NCBI GenBank assembly: GCA_904420465.1
Contig: CAJFVL010000015.1
Coordinates: forward strand, 1-32,809
DNA: 32,809 bases
Source of the DNA: an uncultured Clostridium sp.
GTDB lineage: Bacteria; Bacillota; Clostridia; Oscillospirales; Oscillospiraceae
Reading direction: 5' to 3'
The translations under genes and the position numbers were made by a program. Every line of letters starts with the position of its first letter. The stretch's first letter is position 1. Below the pieces are notes generated by a model. The model was not told the DNA's origin. It searched no databases and saw nothing but the letters and a program-made list of their open reading frames with translations. Positions 24,890-32,007 of the stretch are shown piece by piece.

Positions 24890-25438
24890 ATGCGTTTTCA
24901 ATACTGTCCCCACTGCGGGACCAAGGCTGTTTTGAAAGAAATCGGAGACGAGGGGCTGGTTCCCTGGTGCCCGGAATGCCGCCTTCCCCTGTTTCCCATG
25001 TTTTCGGTATGTATCATAGCCCTGGCGGTGGATGAGAGGGGCGAGGTGGCCCTGCTGCGGCAGGGCTATATCTCCGCCCAGTATCATGTGCTGGTGTCCG
25101 GGTACATGAAGCCCGGCGAATCGGCGGAGGAGTGTGCCGCCAGGGAGATTCAGGAGGAGCTGGGGCTGGAGGTCACCGGACTGTCTGCCGCGGGCACCTA
25201 CTGGTATGGGAAGAAGGATATGCTGATGATCGGCTTTATTGCCAAGGTACATAAAGGGGCGTTTCAGCTCTCCCAGGAGGTGGATCAGGCGGTCTGGGTC
25301 CGGCCGGAGCAGGCCAGGACCATGCTCCATCCCGACAGTACAGCCATTTCCCGGCTGGTGCTGGAGGAATATCTGCGGCGCGGGGAAAGTGCCCCTCAGG
25401 GGGAAAATATGTTGTCAGAAGGGAGCGGTGCGCGATGA
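24890..25438 (+). CDS. Nudix hydrolase with N-terminal zinc ribbon (NudC-like)
   Basis: 182 residues. The N-terminal zinc ribbon (CPHC ... CPEC, residues 6-30) is followed by a Nudix fold. The Nudix box GYMKPGESAEECAAREIQEELGL keeps the G-x5-E-x7-RE-x2-EE-x-G pattern. The ribbon-plus-Nudix order is that of NADH pyrophosphatase NudC, but the N-terminal NudC domain is missing and the downstream SQPWPxPxS signature is not seen. A nucleotide-diphosphate substrate is therefore only inferred. It overlaps metF by 4 nt (ATGA), so the two are coupled. Confidence 0.9.
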   Translation: MRFQYCPHCGTKAVLKEIGDEGLVPWCPECRLPLFPMFSVCIIALAVDERGEVALLRQGYISAQYHVLVSGYMKPGESAEECAAREIQEELGLEVTGLSAAGTYWYGKKDMLMIGFIAKVHKGAFQLSQEVDQAVWVRPEQARTMLHPDSTAISRLVLEEYLRRGESAPQGENMLSEGSGAR

Positions 25439-26301
25439 AGCTGTGTGAGCTTTTCGGCCGGGGGAGGACGGTATTTTCCTGTGAGGTGTTTCCGCCGAAA
25501 AGGACCAGCCCGGTGGACAGCATCTACCAGACGCTGGACGGATTAAAGGATATCAAGCCGGATTTTATCAGCGTCACCTTTGGGGCCGGGGGGTCCCAGG
25601 TGAACCAGACCACCCGGGAGATCGCCGGCATTATCCAGAATCAGTACCACATTCCCGCCATGGCCCACCTGACCTGCGTGGGGGCCGGAAGGGCCGAGGT
25701 GGATGAGATGCTCTCCCAGTTGAAGGAGGACGGGGTGGAGAATATTCTGGCCTTGCGGGGAGACGTCAACCCCGATGTTCCGCCCAAAACTGATTTTGCC
25801 CATGCCAGTGACCTGGTGGCCTATATCCGCGGGAGGGGGGACTTCGGCGTCTCCGCCGCCTGCTATCCGGAGGGGCATCTGGAGAGCCCTGATCTGGTCA
25901 GCGATATCCGCCATCTGAAGGAAAAGGTGGACGCCGGGGCCCAGCATTTGGTCAGCCAGCTGTTTTTTGACAATGAGGACTTTTTCCGCTTTCTGGAGCG
26001 GGCCCGCATTGCCGGAATCAATGTCCCCATCGAGGCGGGCATCATGCCCGTGCTGTCCAAAAGCTCCATTCAGCGGATGGTATCCATGTGCGGGGCCAGC
26101 ATGCCCCGAAAGCTGACCCGTATCCTGGCCCGGTACGGCGATCATCCAGAGGCGCTGCGGGAGGCGGGAATCGCCTATGCCATTGACCAGATTGCGGATC
26201 TGATTGCCGGAGGGGTGGATGGCATCCACCTGTACACTATGAACACCCCGGAGGTGGCCCGACAGATTGCCGGCAGCCTGTCCTCCATCCGGCGGGTGTG
26301 A
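25435..26301 (+). CDS. metF: Methylenetetrahydrofolate reductase
   Basis: A 288-residue TIM-barrel flavoprotein reducing 5,10-methylene-THF to 5-methyl-THF. Motifs are FSCEVFPPK (catalytic Glu), FISVTFGAGGS, MAHLTCVG, NILALRGDVN, AACYPEGH and LVSQLFFDNEDFFRF, then IEAGIMPVLSKSS. In anaerobes it feeds methionine synthesis and, where present, the Wood-Ljungdahl methyl branch. The ATG overlaps the Nudix stop; GGGAGCGG is the likely ribosome site. No methionine synthase (metH) is adjacent. Confidence 0.96.
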   Translation: MKLCELFGRGRTVFSCEVFPPKRTSPVDSIYQTLDGLKDIKPDFISVTFGAGGSQVNQTTREIAGIIQNQYHIPAMAHLTCVGAGRAEVDEMLSQLKEDGVENILALRGDVNPDVPPKTDFAHASDLVAYIRGRGDFGVSAACYPEGHLESPDLVSDIRHLKEKVDAGAQHLVSQLFFDNEDFFRFLERARIAGINVPIEAGIMPVLSKSSIQRMVSMCGASMPRKLTRILARYGDHPEALREAGIAYAIDQIADLIAGGVDGIHLYTMNTPEVARQIAGSLSSIRRV

Positions 26302-26410
26302 GAGCACAGGGAGTCTTTTGCTGAAATTTATGGAATTTTAAGAAAATCTTCCTTTTTTGCCGTCCTCTCCTGTGATATGCTGTTGATGCCACAGAAGAGG
26401 AGGGAAGCGA

Positions 26411-27103
26411 ATGAAACAACACGCGCGCGTTGCGCTGGTGGCCGCTGTGCTGCTGCTGTGCGGGACAGGAGGCTGGTTTTTATACCGCAGCGGCTTTTTT
26501 GCTCTCACCTCCGCTGAGGAATTGCAGAACTATATCAGCCGCTTTGCCCCATACTCCCATCTATTCTTTTTCCTGGTTCAGTTTTTGTCGGTGGTGCTGG
26601 CCCCCATTCCCAGCAACCTGAGCGCGGCCGCGGGGGGAATGCTCTTCGGGACTTGGCCGGCATTCTTCCTCACCTTTGGAGCGGTGGCGGCAGGCTCCCT
26701 GCTGGTCTTTTGGCTGGCCCGGGTCCTGGGAAGGGACTTTGCCGACCGGCTGGTCAGCCGTCGCCTGTCAAAGAAATATCTGGATGTAATCCGGTCGAAA
26801 ACCACGGTTTTTCTAATCCTGGCTTTTCTGTTCCCTTTTTTTCCCGACGATGTGCTGTGCATCCTGGCAGGACTGACAGAGCTGCCTTTCCGGCGCTTTG
26901 TCCTGATCGTCCTGCTGACCCGCCCCTGGGGACTGCTCTTTGCCAGTGCTCTGGGAGGCGCGGCGCTGTCTGTGCCGCTATGGACCATGGTGCCCATTGG
27001 GTTGGGCGGACTGGCTCTGTTCCTGCTGGGACTGCGCTATGCCGACCGGCTGGAGCAGGCGGTGCTGAAGCGGCTGCGGGGGCGCAGCGATGTTGAGACC
27101 TGA
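26411..27103 (+). CDS. TVP38/TMEM64 (VTT, DedA-superfamily) membrane protein
   Basis: 230 residues with about five or six membrane segments. VTT-family features are PIPSNLSAAAGGMLFG (re-entrant region), LLVFWLARVLGRDFADRLV, FLILAFLFPFFPDDVLCILAGL (the conserved F-P-x-x-P-D-D-x-x-x-x-x-A-G-L motif) and LTRPWGLLFASALGG. Members are lipid scramblase or transport-like proteins, but the substrate is unknown here. AGAGGAGGGAAGCG precedes the ATG. A terminator follows directly at the stop. Confidence 0.93.
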   Translation: MKQHARVALVAAVLLLCGTGGWFLYRSGFFALTSAEELQNYISRFAPYSHLFFFLVQFLSVVLAPIPSNLSAAAGGMLFGTWPAFFLTFGAVAAGSLLVFWLARVLGRDFADRLVSRRLSKKYLDVIRSKTTVFLILAFLFPFFPDDVLCILAGLTELPFRRFVLIVLLTRPWGLLFASALGGAALSVPLWTMVPIGLGGLALFLLGLRYADRLEQAVLKRLRGRSDVET

Positions 27104-27138
27104 ATTTTCGGGCCGAACTGCGGCCCGAAAATTTTTTT
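27103..27138 (+). terminator. Terminator after the TVP38-family gene
   Basis: AATTTTCGGGCCG (27103-27115) pairs perfectly with CGGCCCGAAAATT (27121-27133) around AACTG; five more T follow. The left arm overlaps the last base of the stop codon. Confidence 0.93.
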
Positions 27139-27148
27139 CATTTGCCTC

Positions 27149-27177
27149 TTTACAAACCGGACGTCCTGTGCTATATT
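27149..27177 (+). promoter_or_regulatory. Promoter of perR-rubrerythrin operon
   Basis: TTTACA (27149-27154), a 17-nt spacer and TATATT (27172-27177). It directly abuts the PerR-box palindrome, so a bound repressor would block initiation. Confidence 0.85.
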
Positions 27178-27178
27178 A

Positions 27179-27194
27179 TTATCATAAATGATAA
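27179..27194 (+). promoter_or_regulatory. PerR/Fur-type operator
   Basis: A perfect 7-2-7 palindrome, TTATCAT-AA-ATGATAA, begins one base after the -10 box. The arms match the AT-rich Fur/PerR box pattern. The adjacent gene encodes a PerR-type regulator, so autoregulation with control of the downstream rubrerythrin is the natural reading. Confidence 0.85.
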
Positions 27195-27220
27195 CTAATA
27201 CTATTAATGAGGCGGTAATC

Positions 27221-27643
27221 ATGGAGAGAACAACGCGATACAGCAAAAAGCGTGAGGCCATCTTAACCGCCATCCGCAGCACCAGCTGCCACCCTTCCGC
27301 AGAGTGGGTTTATCAGACCCTGAAGCCGGAACACCCTGATCTGAGTCTGGGCACCGTCTACCGCAATTTGATTTTTTTCCAGCAGCGGGGCGACATCCAG
27401 AGCGTTGGCGTGGTCAGGGGACAGGAACGGTTTGATGCTGTCACGTCGCCTCACAGTCACTTTGTTTGCAACAGCTGCGGTGTGGTTTCCGATCTGCATA
27501 ATATTCAACTGGACGCGGATCTGAACCGTTCTGTCAGCCGGCAATATGGGCTTGCGGTGGAACGCCACGAGCTCACCTTTTACGGACTTTGTCCGGCCTG
27601 TATGCAGAAGAATCAAAATAATGAGGAGGAAGCATTATCATGA
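27221..27643 (+). CDS. perR: PerR-type peroxide-sensing Fur-family repressor
   Basis: A 140-residue winged-helix regulator. The structural zinc site is complete: CNSC (83, 86) and CPAC near the C-terminus. The regulatory-metal residues match PerR: His24, Asp72 (RFD), His78 and His80 (SPHSHF) and Asp91. Asp72 at the PerR Asp85 position favours peroxide sensing over iron-sensing Fur. [13 protein letters not shown] is the recognition helix region. GAGG precedes the ATG at 27221; the in-frame codon at 27188 lies inside the operator. It overlaps the rubrerythrin start by 4 nt. Confidence 0.92.
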   Translation: MERTTRYSKKREAILTAIRSTSCHPSAEWVYQTLKPEHPDLSLGTVYRNLIFFQQRGDIQSVGVVRGQERFDAVTSPHSHFVCNSCGVVSDLHNIQLDADLNRSVSRQYGLAVERHELTFYGLCPACMQKNQNNEEEALS

Positions 27644-28182
27644 AAAAGTTTGTCTGTTCCGTCTGCGGCTATGTGTACGAGGGGGCGGCTGCCCCTGAGA
27701 AGTGCCCCCAGTGCGGCGCGCCTGCGTCCAAGTTTGTGGAGCAGGCCGGCGAGAAGACCTGGGCCGCCGAGCATGTGGTGGGCGTGGCCAAGGGCGCCCC
27801 TGAGGAGATTCTCCAGGGCCTGCGGGAGAACTTCCAGGGCGAGTGCTCCGAGGTGGGTATGTACCTGGCCATGGCCCGTGTGGCCCATCGTGAGGGCTAT
27901 CCCGAGATCGGCCTGTACTGGGAGAAGGCCGCCTATGAGGAGGCCGAGCACGCCGCCAAGTTTGCCGAGCTGCTGGGCGAGCTGGTGACCGACTCCACCA
28001 AGAAGAATCTGGAGATGCGTGTGGATGCCGAAAACGGCGCCACCATGGGCAAGTTCGAGCTGGCCAAGAAGGCCAAGGAGCTCAACCTGGACGCCATTCA
28101 CGACACCGTGCACGAGATGGCCCGCGACGAGGCGAGACATGGCAAGGCTTTCGAGGGCCTGCTGAAGCGCTACTTCGGCTAA
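27640..28182 (+). CDS. Reverse rubrerythrin (rubredoxin domain N-terminal)
   Basis: A 180-residue peroxide/oxygen-scavenging non-haem di-iron protein. The rubredoxin domain comes first (CSVC at 6-9, CPQC at 22-25), then a ferritin-like four-helix domain with Glu ligands in [10 protein letters not shown], the E-E-A-E-H of [10 protein letters not shown], and [10 protein letters not shown]. This domain order is the reverse of classical rubrerythrin and is known from PerR-controlled genes of Clostridium. The overlap with perR (ATGA) and the shared PerR box imply induction by peroxide. GAGGAGG precedes the ATG. Confidence 0.95.
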   Translation: MKKFVCSVCGYVYEGAAAPEKCPQCGAPASKFVEQAGEKTWAAEHVVGVAKGAPEEILQGLRENFQGECSEVGMYLAMARVAHREGYPEIGLYWEKAAYEEAEHAAKFAELLGELVTDSTKKNLEMRVDAENGATMGKFELAKKAKELNLDAIHDTVHEMARDEARHGKAFEGLLKRYFG

Positions 28183-28208
28183 GAAAAAGTCCATATTCTG
28201 AACTTTTT

Positions 28209-28243
28209 GAGAGGGAACCGGGTGACCGGTTCCCTCTCTTTTT
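28209..28243 (+). terminator. Terminator after rubrerythrin (copy 1)
   Basis: GAGAGGGAACCGG pairs with CCGGTTCCCTCTC around GTGA, then TTTTT. Near-identical sequence recurs at 29936-29970, after the rubrerythrin remnant. Confidence 0.95.
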
Positions 28244-28300
28244 GCGCTTGCGCTACTACGACATGCAACTTTTTTTGCAGATTTTCTTCACTTAACGCTA

Positions 28301-28329
28301 TTGTATTCCAAAGTATAGTATGATATACT
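28301..28329 (+). promoter_or_regulatory. Promoter of the AT-rich island gene
   Basis: TTGTAT (28301-28306), a 17-nt spacer and TATACT (28324-28329), about 60 bp ahead of the ATG at 28392. The whole stretch 28250-28391 is AT-rich, so chance matches are more likely than elsewhere. Confidence 0.6.
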
Positions 28330-28391
28330 TTTTTAAAAACCCATTATATTTTTATATTTAAGGTGCTTTAAAGCAGGAGGCTGTTGTATTT

Positions 28392-29327
28392 ATGGGGGAA
28401 ACATCTTTAAACTATCAACAGTATAAAGAATATTTCAAACGTGTTAAAGATTTGGAAATTGCGTGCTATCAGCTAACAGAGATGAGCAAAAATCTTCAAC
28501 AGATGAAGTACAGAACAGAACGAAAAAAGTGGACTTTACCTGAATGTCCAGCACGCAGGGCGACTTTTGTAGATTATATTTGTGAATTCCTCTTTACACT
28601 TCTTAAAGTAGCGGTACTTTCTTTCGTGTGTGGATTTGGAGGTGTCATTGTCTGGTTATTCCACAGCGGTAATGGCTTTTGGGACAACTTCATAGGCGGT
28701 GGTGGCGATGCCCCTACTGAACCTTATGTTATTCCAGGTATGATAATTGGGTGTGCAATAGGGTTATTTTCCGGAATACATAAAATGGTCACAGCCAACA
28801 AAGAGTGTGAGAAAAAATATAAAGAGTATCAAAATCAAGTGCATATGATTGAGGCTGCCCACTCAATGAATAATGCATCATTAAAGAATATTGATGCGGC
28901 GTTAATTCAGTGTAACAATGAATTAACACAAACAAGAAATATACTTGATCAATATTATGACTTGGGTTATATCCATAAGTCATATAGAGGATTGGTTCCT
29001 GTTTGCACGATTTATCAATATTTGGATTCTGGCCGTTGTTTTACCTTAGAAGGTCATGAAGGAGCCTATAATTTATACGAGAGTGAATTGCGCATGAATA
29101 TCATCATTGGCAAATTGGATGACGTCATCTCTCGATTGGATGATATTAGTTCAAGTCAGCAACTTTTGGTGGATGAAATAAGAAAAAGCAATGATAAGAT
29201 CGACAGGCTGTGTAATCAAGCAGAAGAAATTCAAAACAGTGCAGCAGTTACACAGTATTATAGCCAAATAACTGCAATGAATACTACCTATTTAACTTGG
29301 GTAAATTTTTTAAAAAGTAAAAAATAA
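28392..29327 (+). CDS. Hypothetical membrane/coiled-coil protein in an AT-rich island
   Basis: A 311-residue protein of unknown function. An N-terminal helical segment (1-45) leads to two hydrophobic segments (about 65-90 and 113-130) separated by a Gly/Asp loop. A long coiled-coil-prone region (135-195) follows, then a conserved-looking block (GYIHKSYRGLVPVCTIYQYL, SGRCFTLEGHEGAYNLYESE). The C-terminal half is again coiled coil (ELRMNIIIGKLDDVISRLDD). I recall similar hypothetical proteins in mobile regions of gut Firmicutes but cannot name a family. AGGAGG lies 13 nt before the ATG. Codon use is far more AT-rich than all neighbours, and the gene sits between rubrerythrin copies with an integrase stub: clear signs of transfer. 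Confidence 0.85.
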   Translation: MGETSLNYQQYKEYFKRVKDLEIACYQLTEMSKNLQQMKYRTERKKWTLPECPARRATFVDYICEFLFTLLKVAVLSFVCGFGGVIVWLFHSGNGFWDNFIGGGGDAPTEPYVIPGMIIGCAIGLFSGIHKMVTANKECEKKYKEYQNQVHMIEAAHSMNNASLKNIDAALIQCNNELTQTRNILDQYYDLGYIHKSYRGLVPVCTIYQYLDSGRCFTLEGHEGAYNLYESELRMNIIIGKLDDVISRLDDISSSQQLLVDEIRKSNDKIDRLCNQAEEIQNSAAVTQYYSQITAMNTTYLTWVNFLKSKK

Positions 29328-29331
29328 ATAT

Positions 29332-29412
29332 TTACTTTACAATGAGAACATAACGGTAAGCCCAATTCCCATTTTTCAATTTGTAGACACCTGCATCATT
29401 CTGTTTTGCCAC
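29332..29412 (-). pseudogene. N-terminal stub of a tyrosine recombinase (integrase)
   Basis: Reading from a GTG at 29412 with AAGGGGG upstream, 26 codons encode a peptide ending in TAA at 29332. It contains AGVYKLKNGNWAYRYVLIV, which fits the start of the arm-type DNA-binding domain of ICE/transposon integrases (G-x-Y-x-L-x-N-G-x-W-x-Y/F-R). The rest of the integrase is missing; the frame stops just before the 3' end of the convergent 311-residue gene. It is read as the scar of a lost mobile element. Confidence 0.6.
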
Positions 29413-29442
29413 AAAAAATCCCCCTTGTGGATTTTTTGCGGC
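29408..29442. repeat. Inverted repeat over the integrase stub start
   Basis: GCCACAAAAAATCC (29408-29421) and GGATTTTTTGCGGC (29429-29442) are complementary at 13 of 14 positions with a 7-nt loop. The hairpin covers the GTG start and ribosome site of the stub. It could be a terminator or a translational block. The rest of 29443-29551 shows no gene. Confidence 0.5.
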
Positions 29443-29551
29443 AAGAATCTGAATTCCAGCGTGTGAAAAATGTCCACTTGTGGATAAAGAAATTTTCTAT
29501 ATTTTCTCTTTTTTGCCTGTTTCCCGGTGTCAAACGGTGAAGCCATTTGGC

Positions 29552-29908
29552 AACTTCACCGGCGAGTTCACCGCGAAATCAGCATGTACCTGGCCATGGC
29601 CCCGTGTGGCCCATCGTGAGGGCTACCCCGAGATCGGTCTGTACTGGGAGAAGGCTGCCTATGAGGAGGCCGAGCACGCCGCCAAGTTCGCCGAACTGCT
29701 GGGCGAGGTGGTGACCGACTCCACCAAGAAGAACCTGGAGATGCGTGTCGATGCCGAGAACGGCGCCACCGCCGGCAAGTTCGAGCTGGCCAAGAAGGCC
29801 AAGGAGCTCAACCTGGACGCCATCCATGACACCGTGCACGAGATGGCCCGCGACGAGGCCCGCCACGGTAAGGCCTTCGAGGGCCTGCTGAAGCGCTACT
29901 TCGGCTAA
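29552..29908 (+). pseudogene. Rubrerythrin remnant (copy 2): 5' end lost, two compensating frameshifts
   Basis: From NFTGEF onward this matches residues 64-180 of the intact rubrerythrin, near-identically after the first 25 residues. The rubredoxin domain and true start are gone; the upstream sequence is AT-rich unrelated DNA. Compared with copy 1, a net +2 shift lies before the internal ATG (29584) and a +1 C in the run at 29600-29603 (four C against three). Together they restore frame but garble about nine residues (KSACTWPWP instead of the GMYLAMA region). An in-frame codon at 29480 exists without a convincing ribosome site, so a functional product is unlikely. Confidence 0.85.
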
Positions 29909-29935
29909 TCCAAACTGGATAAATAAGCACTTTTT

Positions 29936-29970
29936 GAGAGGGAACCGGGAAACTGGTTCCCTCTCTTTTT
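29936..29970 (+). terminator. Terminator after rubrerythrin remnant (copy 2)
   Basis: GAGAGGGAACCGG with CTGGTTCCCTCTC (one G-T pair), GAAA loop, then TTTTT. It is homologous to 28209-28243, showing that the duplication included the terminator. Confidence 0.93.
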
Positions 29971-29991
29971 GCTCTTTGGGGCTGTGAGGAG

Positions 29992-30549
29992 TCAGCGAGA
30001 GGGATGGTCCAGTGTGAGCCAGCAGATTTCCTCCGGAGGGGGCCCCAGACCGCAGACTGCCCCCCGCCAGCCGGGACCGGTGTAGCAGCGGAACCAGAGA
30101 CCGTCCACCTTGTAAAGTCCATGCTCTGCAGTAGGGAGGGGAACGGAAATCTGCGCAATAGGTCCCCGCAGTCCCAGCCCTGACTGCTTGACCCGACATT
30201 CTTTCAGTGCCCACAGCTGGGTAAAGCGGCTCCAGAAATCCACAGGGGATTTCTCCAGCCAGTCTAATTCGATCTGGGAACATACCCGGCGTGGCAGAGA
30301 GGGACGCCATTGTTTCACCACCTGAACATCCACTCCAACCGGAGCGCTGTCCAGCGCGCACAGCGCCAGCGGCCCGCTGTGGCTGAGGTTGAAGGCCCGG
30401 TTTTCCTGGCCGGGGAAAAAGGGCTTGCCGCCCGCCTCACGCTCAATTCCCGGCAGCGGAGAGATCCCCCACGCTTCCTCCGCCGCCTTTGCCAGCAGCT
30501 GATAGGCCTGCCGCTTTTGAACCAGCCCCCGGGTCCCGTATACCGTCAT
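29992..30549 (-). CDS. 4'-phosphopantetheinyl transferase, Sfp type
   Basis: A 185-residue enzyme moving 4'-phosphopantetheine from CoA to a Ser of carrier proteins. The two family motifs are present: GVDVQVV (metal-binding Asp) and FTQLWALKECRVKQSG, equivalent to W-x-x-K-E-A with Cys in place of Ala. FNLSHSGPLALCAL is the usual substrate-proximal His/Ser stretch. The size is smaller than Sfp (about 225) but within the family. AGGAGG precedes the ATG. No polyketide or peptide synthase genes are in the window, so its carrier protein is unknown. Confidence 0.92.
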   Translation of the reverse strand: MTVYGTRGLVQKRQAYQLLAKAAEEAWGISPLPGIEREAGGKPFFPGQENRAFNLSHSGPLALCALDSAPVGVDVQVVKQWRPSLPRRVCSQIELDWLEKSPVDFWSRFTQLWALKECRVKQSGLGLRGPIAQISVPLPTAEHGLYKVDGLWFRCYTGPGWRGAVCGLGPPPEEICWLTLDHPSR

Positions 30550-30623
30550 AGTTCCGCCTCCTTGCCTGTGTTACAGTATAGCAGGGGAAGGAGCGGATGG
30601 GGGAGAGTTAAGTCTGCAAATTT

Positions 30624-31139
30624 TCAGCAGGGAATCTGATACCAGGTTTGAAGGGCCGAGAGGTCGGAGAACAATATGTGCTGGGGAGGCCAGAGAGTGA
30701 ACAGACCGAACAGGATGCCCAAAACCGCCGCTGCCGCTCCCGGGAGCAGCCACAATGGCGCGGGGAAGGGGCCGGAAAACCGGGTGGGAAGCCAGAATCC
30801 CAGCGCCATCAAGGCACCGTAGAGAAGCAGATCCACCCACAGAATGTTTACCTGGAGCAAAATATGAAAGAGAGCGCCCAGGGCAAGCATGGCGGCAATC
30901 ATTCCCAGAAGAACCAGCATCCAGGGCCTGATTCCGCTGGGACGTCCCCGGTTGAGCCAAAGGGCAGCCAGCAGATAGGGCCAGAAGATCAGCTTGCCGT
31001 GCTCCCACAGGCTCTCACAGATGGGGGAGAACAGGGCGGTGAAAGCGTTGGGAATCCATGCGTAGAGAAAGTGGAGGACGCAGCCGGCCAGAATGGCGCA
31101 CACTGCTGCGGCGGCCAGCTTGCGGGGCGGATAGTACAT
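30624..31139 (-). CDS. DUF6512-type integral membrane protein
   Basis: A 171-residue protein that is almost entirely hydrophobic, with about six membrane segments. LAGCVLHFLYAWIPNAFTAL and SPICESLWEHGKLIFWPYLL match the conserved His/Trp and N/C-E-S-x-W-E-H-x-K pattern of DUF6512. The ATG at 31139 follows AGAGGTGAT; the frame stays open to 31517 but overlaps spoVAC and has no membrane features there. It diverges from spoVAC across 135 bp. Function unknown. Confidence 0.82.
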   Translation of the reverse strand: MYYPPRKLAAAAVCAILAGCVLHFLYAWIPNAFTALFSPICESLWEHGKLIFWPYLLAALWLNRGRPSGIRPWMLVLLGMIAAMLALGALFHILLQVNILWVDLLLYGALMALGFWLPTRFSGPFPAPLWLLPGAAAAVLGILFGLFTLWPPQHILFSDLSALQTWYQIPC

Positions 31140-31198
31140 GGCAATCACCTCTTTCAAAGCCCAGGTTATGCAGAGCGGAAATGAAGCATGCCCCGACA

Positions 31199-31227
31199 GC
31201 ATAAAATTTTTGGACCGGCGCATCCTA
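31199..31227 (+). promoter_or_regulatory. Sigma-G-like (forespore) promoter of spoVAC
   Basis: GCATA (31199-31203), a 17-nt spacer and CATCCTA (31221-31227) match the sigma-G pattern G-x-A-T-R ... C-A-T-x-x-T-A. It is about 48 bp ahead of the spoVAC ATG, and SpoVA genes are known forespore-expressed sigma-G targets. Confidence 0.65.
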
Positions 31228-31274
31228 AGTATAAAATTGATGCGTGCCGAACTGGCTGGAAAGGAGGAAAGCAC

Positions 31275-31718
31275 ATGACCAATCAGGAGTATGGAAAATT
31301 GGTGAACGGCCATTCCGCCCCGTCTCCCATGGGCAAAAACCTGGCGTGGGCTTTTTTTGTCGGAGGGCTGATCTGTACTGCGGGACAAGGGCTGATGAAC
31401 CTGTATCAGAGCTGGGGAATGAGCCGGGACGATGCCGGCACCGGGGTGTCTGTGACTCTGATTCTTGTCTCGGCGCTGCTTACCGGGCTGGGCTGCTTTG
31501 ACCAGCTGGCCAAGCACGCCGGAGCCGGAACTCTGGTGCCGATCACCGGATTTGCCAACGCCATGGTCTCCCCGGCGCTGGAGTTCAAAAGTGAAGGATT
31601 GGTTACCGGGACGGCGGCGAAGCTCTTTGTGGTGGCCGGACCGGTGCTGGTGTTCGGCATCAGTGCCAGCGTAATTTATGGACTGATTCTATGCCTGCTG
31701 AATACAGCCGCGGGCTGA
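31275..31718 (+). CDS. spoVAC: Stage V sporulation protein AC (DPA channel component)
   Basis: A 147-residue membrane protein of the spore inner membrane that helps load dipicolinic acid during sporulation and release it on germination. Family motifs are AFFVGGLICTAGQGLMNLY, LLTGLGCFDQLAKHAGAGTL, VPITGFANAMVSPALEFKSE and KLFVVAGPVLVFGI, over about four membrane segments. AAGGAGG precedes the ATG. The usual partners spoVAD and spoVAE do not follow; the downstream 290 bp hold no gene. It could be a stand-alone paralogue or the rest may be elsewhere. Confidence 0.93.
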   Translation: MTNQEYGKLVNGHSAPSPMGKNLAWAFFVGGLICTAGQGLMNLYQSWGMSRDDAGTGVSVTLILVSALLTGLGCFDQLAKHAGAGTLVPITGFANAMVSPALEFKSEGLVTGTAAKLFVVAGPVLVFGISASVIYGLILCLLNTAAG

Positions 31719-32007
31719 GACAGGTGAAAAGGCGGCCTTGCCGCGTTCACGTTTTTGAAGAGAGCAATACACAGGCCAGGACCCAATTTATGTGAGAAGC
31801 GGCATTTCCCGGCGAATATGCCGCCGGAGGCGGCGGGGTTTAGCTCCTGCGCGGCGGACAAAGAAACTCCTTGCGTGAGACCTGTTCTGACAAACTGAGT
31901 CCCCCACCGATGAAAACCGGCGGGGGACTCAGCAATCTGGGGCCGGGAGAACGAGGCAAAATGTGCGTTCTTCCTTCACAGCTGACGCGGAGACAGGATG
32001 CGGGCGC
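31719..32007. other. Non-coding gap between spoVAC and the right-edge gene
   Basis: About 290 bp between convergent genes. It contains small hairpins, GCGGC-ctt-GCCGC (near 31733-31745) and GCCGCC-gga-GGCGGC (near 31820-31834), and the larger hairpin listed at 31895-31932. No ORF with a ribosome site, tRNA or known RNA motif is visible. Confidence 0.6.
31895..31932 (-). terminator. Hairpin, possible terminator of the right-edge gene
   Basis: CTGAGTCCCCCACCG and CGGCGGGGGACTCAG pair at 14 of 15 positions around an 8-nt loop. On the minus strand it is followed only by TTTG, so termination strength is doubtful. Confidence 0.5.

Noticed and set aside
29480-29908. A functional 142-residue rubrerythrin from 29480
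   Set aside because: No rubredoxin domain, unrelated AT-rich N-terminus, garbled helix and no convincing ribosome site; called a pseudogene.
31140-31517. Longer DUF6512 protein starting at 31517
   Set aside because: The extension overlaps spoVAC antisense and lacks membrane features; AGAGGTGAT marks the start at 31139.
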